Of a stretch of 64,000 nt of DNA, positions 1 through 6,797 are shown in pieces (within the stretch, counting starts at the first letter, position 1; each line of letters starts with the position of its first letter). Under the pieces are notes generated by a model that worked only from the letters and a program-made list of their open reading frames with translations, made no database searches and was not told the origin of the DNA. Origin of the DNA: an uncultured Eubacteriales bacterium (lineage in GTDB: Bacteria; Bacillota; Clostridia; Oscillospirales; Oscillospiraceae); NCBI GenBank assembly GCA_900546255.1, contig URCB01000004.1:14182-78181 (forward strand). Direction: 5' to 3'. Position numbers and translations under genes: made by a program.

Positions 1-153
1 CACAGGGGTGCCGGGGAAGTGGCCCTGGAGGAACCACTCGTCTCCCCGCACCTGGTACTGCCCGTGGGCCACATCCCCCTCTTTGTCCAGCTGGTCCAGC
101 AGGAGCATGCCGTCCCGGTGGGGCAGGATGGTTTGGATTTCATCGCGATTCAT
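1..153 (-). CDS. fabZ: 3-hydroxyacyl-ACP dehydratase FabZ (5' part only)
   Basis: The N-terminal 51 codons of FabZ, which dehydrates 3-hydroxyacyl-ACP in fatty-acid elongation in the cytoplasm. The translated start MNRDEIQTILPHRDGMLLLD carries the PHRxPMLLLD-like family motif, and the hotdog-fold motif GHFPGTPV with its catalytic histidine follows at about residues 45-51. The gene runs off the left edge of the window. It starts 13 bases after the stop of accB and is the last visible gene of the fab operon. By analogy with other Firmicutes, accC, accD and accA would be expected further left, but this cannot be seen. Confidence 0.9.
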   Translation of the reverse strand, partial: MNRDEIQTILPHRDGMLLLDQLDKEGDVAHGQYQVRGDEWFLQGHFPGTPV

Positions 154-165
154 GGGCGCACCTCC

Positions 166-597
166 TTACCGTTCCCGAATGCGGAAGAGGGGGCTGCCGT
201 AGTCCACCACCTGGCCGTTGGCCACGCAGATCTCCACGATCTCCCCATCCACTTCCGCCATGATCTCGTTCATCAGCTTCATGGCCTCCACGATGCACAG
301 GGTCTGGCCCCGCTTCACCTTGTCGCCCACCTTGACGAAGGGCTCGGCGTCCTCGGCGGGGGCGGCGTAGAACACCCCCACCATGGGGGAGGCCACCTCC
401 ACCGTGTCCGCCGGCGCAGCCCCCTGGGGGGCAGCGGCCGCCGGGGCGGCGGGGACGGCCACGGTCTCCCGGGCCGCCGCCGGGGCGGGAGACCGTTCCA
501 GGCGGATGACCTGGTCCTTCTCCGTCACCTCCAGGCCGGTGAGGCCCAGTTCCGCCATGAGGCCGGCGTATCTTCTGATTTCCGCGTCGTTCATCAT
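166..597 (-). CDS. accB: Biotin carboxyl carrier protein of acetyl-CoA carboxylase
   Basis: AccB (143 aa) carries the biotin that is carboxylated and passed to acetyl-CoA to make malonyl-CoA, the first step of fatty-acid synthesis. The biotinyl domain is C-terminal, with the attachment motif VEAMKLMNEI and Lys107 as the modified residue. An Ala/Pro-rich flexible linker covers about residues 38-66, as is usual for AccB. The start codon overlaps the stop of fabF by four bases (ATGA), so the two are translationally coupled. A second in-frame ATG directly follows the first, so the exact start is uncertain by one codon. Confidence 0.95.
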   Translation of the reverse strand: MMNDAEIRRYAGLMAELGLTGLEVTEKDQVIRLERSPAPAAARETVAVPAAPAAAAPQGAAPADTVEVASPMVGVFYAAPAEDAEPFVKVGDKVKRGQTLCIVEAMKLMNEIMAEVDGEIVEICVANGQVVDYGSPLFRIRER

Positions 598-1838
598 TTC
601 ACCTTCCGGAAGGCAATGCAGGCATCGTGCCCGCCAAAGCCCAGGGAGTTGGACAGCACCAGGTCGGCCTGCACCGCCAGGGCCTGGTTGGGCACATAGT
701 TCAGGTCACAGGCGGGGTCGGGCTCCTCCAGGTGGATGGTGGGGGGCAGGATGCCCTCCTCCAGGGCCTTCAGGCAGGCCACCGCCTCGATGGCGCCGGC
801 GGCCCCCAGGCAGTGGCCGGTCATGGACTTGGTGGAGCTGATGTAGGCACGGCGGGCGGCCTCCTCCCCCAGGGCCAGCTTGACCACCTGGGTCTCCAGG
901 GAGTCGTTCATGGGGGTGCCGGTGCCGTGGGCGTTGATGTACACAGTCTCCTCCGGCTGCCAGCCGGCCTCTTCCAGGGCCAGCTGGATGGCCCTGGCGC
1001 CGCAGGTGCCGTCCGGCCGGGGGGCGGTGATGTGGAAGGCGTCGCAGGTGGTGCCGTAGCCCACCACTTCGCCATAGATCTTGGCCCCGCGGGCCACGGC
1101 GTGCTCGTACTCCTCCAGCACCAGGGCCGCGCCGCCCTCGCCGATGACGAAACCGCCCCGGCGCTTGTCAAAGGGCAGGCAGGCGGCATCCGGGTCCTCG
1201 GAGGTGGACAGGGCCTGCATGTTCACAAAGCCCGCCACGCCGCACTCGGAGATGGCGGCCTCGGAGCCGCCGGTGATCACCGCGTCGGCATAGCCGTGGC
1301 GGATGGCCCGCATGGCCTCGCCGATGGCGTTGGTGCCGGTGGCGCAGGCGGTGACCACCGGCAGGGCAGCCCCCCGGCAGTTGAAGCGGATGGCGATCAT
1401 GCCGGCGGCCATGTTGCCGATGAGCATGGGGATGAAGTAGGGGGAGATCCGCTTGGGTCCCCGGGCCAGGAGCTTGTTGTGCTCCTCGTGGAAGGTGCGG
1501 ATGCCGCCGATGCCGGAGCCAAAGTACACCGCCACCCGCTCCGGGGGCAGGGTGCCGATGACCCCGCTCTCCTCCACCGCCTGGCAGGCGGCGGCCACGC
1601 CATACTGGGCATAGGCGTCGCTGCGGAGGACATCGGTCTTATCCATATAGGCACGGGGGTCGAAGTTCTTCACCTCTGCGCCGATCTTGGTCTTGTAATC
1701 TGTGGTATCAAAGAGGGTGATGGGGGCGATGCCGTGGACGCCGGCCTTGAGGTTGGCCCACATCTCCTCCACGGTGTTGCCCACGGGGGTGATGGCCCCC
1801 AGGCCCGTCACCACCACTCTGCGCAATGTCTGTTCCAT
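594..1838 (-). CDS. fabF: 3-oxoacyl-ACP synthase II FabF
   Basis: FabF (414 aa, normal family length) condenses malonyl-ACP with the growing acyl-ACP. The Cys-His-His triad is visible: nucleophile Cys165 in VTACATGT, then the histidines of NAHGTGTP and KSMTGHCLGAAG. The thiolase-fold start MEQTLRRVVVTGLGAITPVG is typical. It lies 15 bases after fabG, and its ATG follows a clear ribosome-binding site (AAAGGAGAAC). No fabH is present in this operon segment. Confidence 0.97.
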   Translation of the reverse strand: MEQTLRRVVVTGLGAITPVGNTVEEMWANLKAGVHGIAPITLFDTTDYKTKIGAEVKNFDPRAYMDKTDVLRSDAYAQYGVAAACQAVEESGVIGTLPPERVAVYFGSGIGGIRTFHEEHNKLLARGPKRISPYFIPMLIGNMAAGMIAIRFNCRGAALPVVTACATGTNAIGEAMRAIRHGYADAVITGGSEAAISECGVAGFVNMQALSTSEDPDAACLPFDKRRGGFVIGEGGAALVLEEYEHAVARGAKIYGEVVGYGTTCDAFHITAPRPDGTCGARAIQLALEEAGWQPEETVYINAHGTGTPMNDSLETQVVKLALGEEAARRAYISSTKSMTGHCLGAAGAIEAVACLKALEEGILPPTIHLEEPDPACDLNYVPNQALAVQADLVLSNSLGFGGHDACIAFRKVK

Positions 1839-1853
1839 GGGTGTTCTCCTTTT

Positions 1854-2588
1854 TCACATGGCGATGCCGCCGTCCACCCGCAGCACCTCGCCGGTGATGT
1901 AGGGGGCGGTGGCCAGGAAAGCCACAGCCTGGGCCACCTCTTGGGGCTGGCCCATCCGTCCCAGGGGAATGGCGGCCAGCAGGGCATTGTCCTGCCTGGC
2001 CAGGTCCCGGGTCATGTCGGTGGCAATAAAGCCCGGTGCCACGGCGTTGCAGGTGATCCCCTTGGGGGCCAGCTCCTTGGCCACGGCCTTGGTCAGGCCG
2101 ATGAGGCCTGCCTTGGCGGCGGCGTAGTTGGCCTGGCCGGGGTTGCCGATCATGCCGGACACGGACGTGATGTTTACGATGGCCCCGCCCTTCTGCCGGA
2201 GGAAGAGGGGGGTGCAGTGGCGGATGAAGTTGAAGGCCCCCTTCAGGTCCACGTCCAGGACCCGGTCGAAGCTCTCCTCCTTCATCATGGCCAGCAGGCC
2301 GTCTTGGGTGATGCCGGCGTTGTTGACCAGGACGTCCACGGCGCCGAAGTCCTTCTTCACCTGGGCCACCACGGCCTTGGCGGCGGCAAAGTCCGCCACG
2401 TCGCACTGGTAGGCCTGGGCCTGGACCCCGTGGTCCTGGGCGCACTGGGCGCAGAGGGCCTCCGCCTTCTCCTGGCTGCCGGCGTAGATCACCGCCACGT
2501 TGGCCCCTTGGGCGGCCAGGGCGGCGGTGATGGCGGCCCCGATGCCCCGGGCGCCGCCGGTGATGAGGGCCGTTTTTCCCTTCAGCAT
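1854..2588 (-). CDS. fabG: 3-oxoacyl-ACP reductase FabG
   Basis: FabG (244 aa) is the NADPH-dependent short-chain dehydrogenase that reduces 3-oxoacyl-ACP. The Rossmann motif TGGARGIG is at residues 10-17. The NAG motif (VLVNNAGITQDG) and the catalytic Ser-Tyr-Lys set (ITSVSGM, then YAAAKAG) are present. The ATG at 2588 was chosen although the open frame continues upstream, because the protein then begins MLKGKTALITGG as in the family. With that start it overlaps the end of fabD by 7 bases. Confidence 0.96.
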   Translation of the reverse strand: MLKGKTALITGGARGIGAAITAALAAQGANVAVIYAGSQEKAEALCAQCAQDHGVQAQAYQCDVADFAAAKAVVAQVKKDFGAVDVLVNNAGITQDGLLAMMKEESFDRVLDVDLKGAFNFIRHCTPLFLRQKGGAIVNITSVSGMIGNPGQANYAAAKAGLIGLTKAVAKELAPKGITCNAVAPGFIATDMTRDLARQDNALLAAIPLGRMGQPQEVAQAVAFLATAPYITGEVLRVDGGIAM

Positions 2589-3502
2589 CCTCCGAGGACC
2601 TCCTTCACGATCTGCTCCAGGTCCGCCTGGGTGGACAGGGCGTAGGTCTTTACGGTCTGGTCGGTCTTGGCAATCAGGCCGCAGAGGGTCTTGCCGGGGC
2701 CCAGTTCGATGAATGTATCCGCCCCGGCGGCGATCATGTTGCGCACGATGGTCTCCCACCGCACGGGGGAGACGATCTGCTGGGCCAGCAGCTCCTTGGG
2801 GTCGCCGTCATAGACCGCCCCGGTCTTGTTGGAGTACAGGGGAAGCTTCGGCTGGCCCACCTGGCAGTCCGCCAGCACCTGGGCAAAGCCCTGGGCCGCA
2901 GAGGCCATGAAGGGGGAGTGGAAGCCCCCTGCCACCTTCAGGGGCAGGGCCCGGCCGCCGGCGGCCTTTACCGCGGCGGAGAAGGGGGCCAGCTGCTCCT
3001 TGGCGCAGGCCACGGAGACCTGGCCGGGGCAGTTGTAGTTGACGGGGTAGGTCTCCGGGAACTGGGCGCAGAGGGCCTCCACCGCGGCATTCTCCAGCTT
3101 CAGCACCGCGGCCATGGCGGTGGGCTGGGCCTCGGCGGCCTGCTGCATCAGCTCTCCCCGGCGGCAGACCAGGTGGAAGCCGGTCTCCAGGTCCACCGCG
3201 CCGGTGTAGGCCAGTGCGCCGATCTCCCCCAGGGAGAAGCCGGCGGCCAGGTCGGCCCGCAGGCCCTTTTCCTCCAGGGCGGCGGCAGCGGCCAGCTCCA
3301 CGGCGAACATGCAGGGCTGGGTGTTGCGGGTCTCCTTCAGTTCGGCCTCGGTGCCGGAAAAGCACTGCTGGGAGGTGCCAGGGCGCAGGGCGTCCAGCTG
3401 CTGGAACACCTGGGCCGCTGCCGGGGAGCACTGGGCCAGCTCCTGGCCCATGCCGGGGTACTGGGCCCCCTGGCCGGCGAAAACGAATGCTATTTTACCC
3501 AT
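2582..3502 (-). CDS. fabD: Malonyl-CoA:ACP transacylase FabD
   Basis: FabD (306 aa) loads malonyl groups from CoA onto acyl carrier protein. The opening FVFAGQGAQYPGMG and the serine hydrolase motif AAGFSLGEIGAL with nucleophile Ser90 are diagnostic. The GGFHSPFM segment supplies the active-site histidine. The gene overlaps fabK upstream by 13 bases and fabG downstream by 7, as expected for a tightly coupled operon. Nothing is missing from the domain. Confidence 0.96.
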   Translation of the reverse strand: MGKIAFVFAGQGAQYPGMGQELAQCSPAAAQVFQQLDALRPGTSQQCFSGTEAELKETRNTQPCMFAVELAAAAALEEKGLRADLAAGFSLGEIGALAYTGAVDLETGFHLVCRRGELMQQAAEAQPTAMAAVLKLENAAVEALCAQFPETYPVNYNCPGQVSVACAKEQLAPFSAAVKAAGGRALPLKVAGGFHSPFMASAAQGFAQVLADCQVGQPKLPLYSNKTGAVYDGDPKELLAQQIVSPVRWETIVRNMIAAGADTFIELGPGKTLCGLIAKTDQTVKTYALSTQADLEQIVKEVLGGC

Positions 3503-4434
3503 TTCGTGGCTCCTTTCAGCACAGGCTCGGCCCCTTCCATGACCTCCCGCACGATGTCAGCGGCGGGCTGGACCTGCTTCACCATGGCGGCCACCTGGCC
3601 GGAGAGGAAGCATCCCTCCTCCAGGTCGCCCTCCACCACGGCCTTGCGCAGGGCGCCGGTGCCCAGGGCCTCCAGGGCCTCGTCGTCCAGGCCGCCGTAC
3701 TCGGCCTTGGCGTAGTTCCGGGCGAAGGGGGTGCGCAGGCTGCGCACCGGGTGGCCCAGGCGCTTGCCGGTGACCATGGTGCACAGGTCGTTGGCCTTGA
3801 GAATTTTCTCCTTGTAGGCGGGGTGGATGGAGCACTCCTCCGCGCTGAGGAAGCGGGTGCCCATCTGCACCCCGCAGGCCCCCAGCATGAAGGCCGCTGC
3901 CACCCCCCGGCCGTCGGCAATGCCGCCGGCGGCGATGACGGGCAGGTCGGTGGCGTCACATACCTGGGGCACCAGGACCATGGTGGTCAGTTCCCCCACG
4001 TGGCCGCCGCTCTCCCCGCCCTCGGCGATGAGGGCAGAGGCCCCCAGCCGGGTCATGAGCTTGGCCATGGCCACGGAGGCCACCACGGGGATCACCTTGA
4101 TCCCCGCTTCCTTCCACTGGGCCATGAACTTGGTGGGGTTGCCGGCGCCGGTGGTGACCACGGCTACCTTCTCCTCGGCCACCACCTGGGCCACCTCCTC
4201 CACGAAGGGGCTCATGAGCATGATATTCACCCCGAAGGGGCGCTGGGTGAGGGACTTGGCGATGCGGATCTGCTCCCGGACATAGTCCCCGGGGGCGTTG
4301 CCGGCGGCCAGGATGCCCAGGCCGCCCCCTTCGGACACCGCCGCGGCCAGCTTGCCGTCGGCAATCCAGGCCATGCCCCCCTGAAAAACGGGGTACTGGA
4401 TCCCCAGCAGGTCACATAAGGGCGTGTGGATCAT
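3490..4434 (-). CDS. fabK: Enoyl-ACP reductase II FabK (FMN-dependent)
   Basis: FabK (314 aa) is the flavin enzyme that reduces enoyl-ACP, used instead of FabI in many Firmicutes. It belongs to the nitronate-monooxygenase-like TIM-barrel family. The N-terminus (IQYPVFQGGMAWIADG), the glycine-rich GGGLGILAAGN and the phosphate/substrate motif EGGESGGHVGE with His145 match FabK. Its position directly between acpP and fabD supports FabK rather than a general nitronate monooxygenase. FabK is not inhibited by triclosan, so this operon predicts tolerance. Confidence 0.94.
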   Translation of the reverse strand: MIHTPLCDLLGIQYPVFQGGMAWIADGKLAAAVSEGGGLGILAAGNAPGDYVREQIRIAKSLTQRPFGVNIMLMSPFVEEVAQVVAEEKVAVVTTGAGNPTKFMAQWKEAGIKVIPVVASVAMAKLMTRLGASALIAEGGESGGHVGELTTMVLVPQVCDATDLPVIAAGGIADGRGVAAAFMLGACGVQMGTRFLSAEECSIHPAYKEKILKANDLCTMVTGKRLGHPVRSLRTPFARNYAKAEYGGLDDEALEALGTGALRKAVVEGDLEEGCFLSGQVAAMVKQVQPAADIVREVMEGAEPVLKGATKWVK

Positions 4435-4652
4435 GCCTGCTTGCTCTCGATGAAGGCCACCAGGTCACCCACGGTCTCCACCTTCTGGTCCAGCTCCACC
4501 TCGATGCCCAGCTTGTCCTCCAGGTTCATCAGCAGCTCCACGGTGTCCAGGGAGTCGATGCCCAGGTCCTGGAACTTGCTGTCCATGGTGATCTCGGAGA
4601 CGTCCTTCTCCACCCGCTCGGCTACCAGTTCTGCAATTGCTTCAAATACCAT
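4431..4652 (-). CDS. acpP: Acyl carrier protein
   Basis: ACP (73 aa, acidic) carries acyl chains on a phosphopantetheine arm. The attachment motif DLGIDSLDTVELLM places the modified serine at Ser34. It is the first gene of the fab operon and overlaps fabK by four bases (ATGA). The ATG at 4652 follows a GGAGGAAAC ribosome-binding site. The gene is transcribed from the promoter at 4719-4749, which has a palindrome over its start point. Confidence 0.97.
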   Translation of the reverse strand: MVFEAIAELVAERVEKDVSEITMDSKFQDLGIDSLDTVELLMNLEDKLGIEVELDQKVETVGDLVAFIESKQA

Positions 4653-4696
4653 GATACGTTTCCTCCATATATTGATGGTGTTTCATTCTCTTTTAG

Positions 4697-4749
4697 GTAA
4701 TCAGTGATTACTTTTGATATTATATACCCCCCGGCTTTCCCTTTGTCAA
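4697..4749 (-). promoter_or_regulatory. fab operon promoter with a 15-bp palindromic operator
   Basis: On the minus strand, TTGACA (4744-4749) is followed by TATAAT (4719-4724, spacing 19) or TATATA (4721-4726, spacing 17). The predicted transcription start coincides with the perfect palindrome GTAATCAGTGATTAC at 4697-4711. A dyad over the start site of a fatty-acid operon suggests a repressor site of the FabT/MarR or FapR kind, but the sequence is not the textbook site of either, and no regulator gene is next to it. The regulator is therefore unknown. Confidence 0.65.
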
Positions 4750-4830
4750 GATAAACCCAAGGAATATTCACATTTTGTTCAATTTTTCCAGGTTTTTTGC
4801 CGGTCACCCCGGGGATTCCTTCATTTTTTC

Positions 4831-4915
4831 TTAAGACCTATTAAGAAAGCCACAATTGTTTTTAAGAAAAGCGCAAGGACTTCTTAAATCCCCCATCATT
4901 TTTCTTTGCTATAAT
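4831..4915 (+). promoter_or_regulatory. Predicted activated promoter of the vanG-type operon
   Basis: A good -10 (TATAAT, 4910-4915) lies 83 bases before the ribosome-binding site, but there is no recognisable -35 at the right distance. Instead, TTAAGA occurs at 4831, 4841 and 4862, and inverted as TCTTAA at 4882. These are spaced 10, 21 and 20 bases apart, about one and two helical turns. Such an arrangement is typical of OmpR-type response-regulator sites. VanR control is an inference; no vanR or vanS lies nearby. Confidence 0.5.
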
Positions 4916-4998
4916 TACAGGCAGATCATCAGAGATTTCCCTGCTTTTTCGGGGAAATCCGAACCTTTTTCGTTCTTTGCGCAACACAGGAGGCAGTT

Positions 4999-6054
4999 AT
5001 GAAAAAGAAGCCCACCCTTGCCGTCCTCTTTGGCGGCAACTCCCCGGAGTATTCCGTGTCCCTCCAGTCGGCCTACGCAGTGCTGACCAACCTAGACGGG
5101 GAGAAGTACCACATCCTCCCCCTGGGCATCACCCAGACCGGCCGCTGGTACCTCTATTCCGGGGCCTACGAACACATCGCCACCGACACTTGGGCCGAGG
5201 CGTTGGACCACCTCACCCCTGTGGCGGTCTCCCCGGACCCGGCGGTTCACGGGCTGCTGGCCCTCTTCCCCCACGAGAACCGGGTGATTCCCCTGGACTG
5301 CGCCCTGCCCATTCTCCACGGGGCCAACGGGGAGGACGGCACCGTCCAGGGCCTCTTCCAGCTGGCGGGGATCCCCGTGGCCGGCTGCGGCACCCTGGCC
5401 TCCGCCCTGTGCATGGACAAGGACCGGGCCCACAAGCTGGCCAAGCTGGCCGGGGTGGCCGTCCCCCGCTCCCTGGTGCTCCAGGCCTGGGAGGACCCCC
5501 AGCGGGCCGCGGACTTCGCCCAGCAGACGGGGTATCCCCTGTTCGTCAAGCCGGTGAACGCCGGCTCCTCCTACGGCATCTCCCAGATTCACCGGCCGGA
5601 GGAGCTCCGCCCCGCCCTGGACCTGGCCCTGGAGTACGACGCCCAGGTGATCCTGGAGGAGGCCATCCCCGGCTTCGAGGTGGGCTGCGCCGTCATGGGC
5701 ACCCAGGAATTGGTGGTGGGGGAGATCGACGAGATCGAGCTCTCCCAGGGCTTCTTCAACTTCACGGAGAAGTACACCCTGAAGACCTCCGCCATCCACG
5801 TCCCCGCCCGGGTGTCTCCCGACACCGCCCGGCGGGTGAAGGAGACCGCCAAGGTAATCTACCGGGCCCTGGGCTGCACCGGCTTTGCCCGGGTGGACTG
5901 CTTCCTCACCCCCGAGGGGCAGATCGTGTTCAACGAGGTCAACACCATCCCCGGCTTTACGGAGCACAGCCGCTTCCCCGGCATGATGAAGGCCGCCGGC
6001 TTCTCCTTCCCGGAGATTTTGGACACCATTCTCGGGCAGGTGATGGCGCCGTGA
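4999..6054 (+). CDS. vanG: VanG-type D-alanine:D-serine ligase
   Basis: This ATP-grasp ligase (351 aa) is predicted to join D-Ala to D-Ser, making peptidoglycan precursors with low vancomycin affinity. The N-terminus (FGGNSPEYSVSLQSA), LHGANGEDGT at 106-115 and the active-site loop FFNFTEKYTLKTS resemble VanG closely. The EKY at 257-259 is the resistance-ligase signature in place of the sequence of housekeeping Ddl. FNEVNTIPGFT at 311-321 supplies metal and nucleotide contacts. It overlaps the next gene by four bases (GTGA). The neighbouring vanXY and vanT genes strongly support the call. A housekeeping Ddl is the alternative but fits less well. Confidence 0.88.
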   Translation: MKKKPTLAVLFGGNSPEYSVSLQSAYAVLTNLDGEKYHILPLGITQTGRWYLYSGAYEHIATDTWAEALDHLTPVAVSPDPAVHGLLALFPHENRVIPLDCALPILHGANGEDGTVQGLFQLAGIPVAGCGTLASALCMDKDRAHKLAKLAGVAVPRSLVLQAWEDPQRAADFAQQTGYPLFVKPVNAGSSYGISQIHRPEELRPALDLALEYDAQVILEEAIPGFEVGCAVMGTQELVVGEIDEIELSQGFFNFTEKYTLKTSAIHVPARVSPDTARRVKETAKVIYRALGCTGFARVDCFLTPEGQIVFNEVNTIPGFTEHSRFPGMMKAAGFSFPEILDTILGQVMAP

Positions 6055-6797
6055 TCACTCGCATTCTGCCCCCGGAAGCGGTGCACCAGGGGGATCTCAT
6101 TCTGGTCAACGCCCACCACCCCTGCCATCCCCTCCCCCAGCCGGACCTGGTCACGGTGGCGGGCACCGGCGTCCAGTTGGAGCGCCGGGCCGCCCAGGCC
6201 TTAGACAGCCTCATGGCCGCCATCGACGGGTGGAAGGGGATCGTACCGGTCAGCGGCTGGCGGGCCCTGGCCGAGCAGCAGGCCATCTGGGACGGCTCCC
6301 TGGCGGAGAATGGCCTGCCCTTCACCCAGACCTATGTGGCCTGCCCCGGGTGCAGCGAGCACCAGACGGGACTGGCCATCGACCTGGGCCTGAACCAGGG
6401 GGAGATTGACTTCATCCGCCCCGCCTTCCCCTATGAGGGCCTCTGCCAGACCTTCCGGCAGACCATGGCCCAGTATGGATGGGTGCAGCGCTACCCGGCG
6501 GGGAAGGAGGCCATCACCGGCATCGGCCACGAGCCCTGGCACTTCCGCTACGTGGGCCAGCCCCACGCCGCCCTCATGGCGGAGCGGGACCTGACCCTGG
6601 AAGAGTATATCGCCTGGATCCGGGCATTTCCCTACGAATCCCGTCGATACCGCCACGGGAATGTGACCCTCTCCTTCCTGCCCGCCGCCCCCCAGGGGCC
6701 CACGGTGGTGGACCTGCCGGAGGAGGGCCGCTGCACCCTCTCCGGCAACAACGTGGACGGGTTCCTCCTCACAGAATGGGGGGCGGACCATGCCTAA
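6051..6797 (+). CDS. vanXY: VanXY-type D,D-dipeptidase/D,D-carboxypeptidase
   Basis: This zinc peptidase (248 aa) is predicted to hydrolyse D-Ala-D-Ala and remove terminal D-Ala from pentapeptide, so that only D-Ser-ending precursors remain. The M15 motif SEHQTGLAID at 102-111 gives the zinc ligands His104 and Asp111. EPWHFRYVG at 161-169 gives catalytic Glu161 and zinc ligand His164. No signal peptide is seen, consistent with cytoplasmic action. The start is a GTG within the GTGA overlap with vanG, and it overlaps vanT by 8 bases. The length matches VanXY of the G type. Confidence 0.87.
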   Translation: MITRILPPEAVHQGDLILVNAHHPCHPLPQPDLVTVAGTGVQLERRAAQALDSLMAAIDGWKGIVPVSGWRALAEQQAIWDGSLAENGLPFTQTYVACPGCSEHQTGLAIDLGLNQGEIDFIRPAFPYEGLCQTFRQTMAQYGWVQRYPAGKEAITGIGHEPWHFRYVGQPHAALMAERDLTLEEYIAWIRAFPYESRRYRHGNVTLSFLPAAPQGPTVVDLPEEGRCTLSGNNVDGFLLTEWGADHA

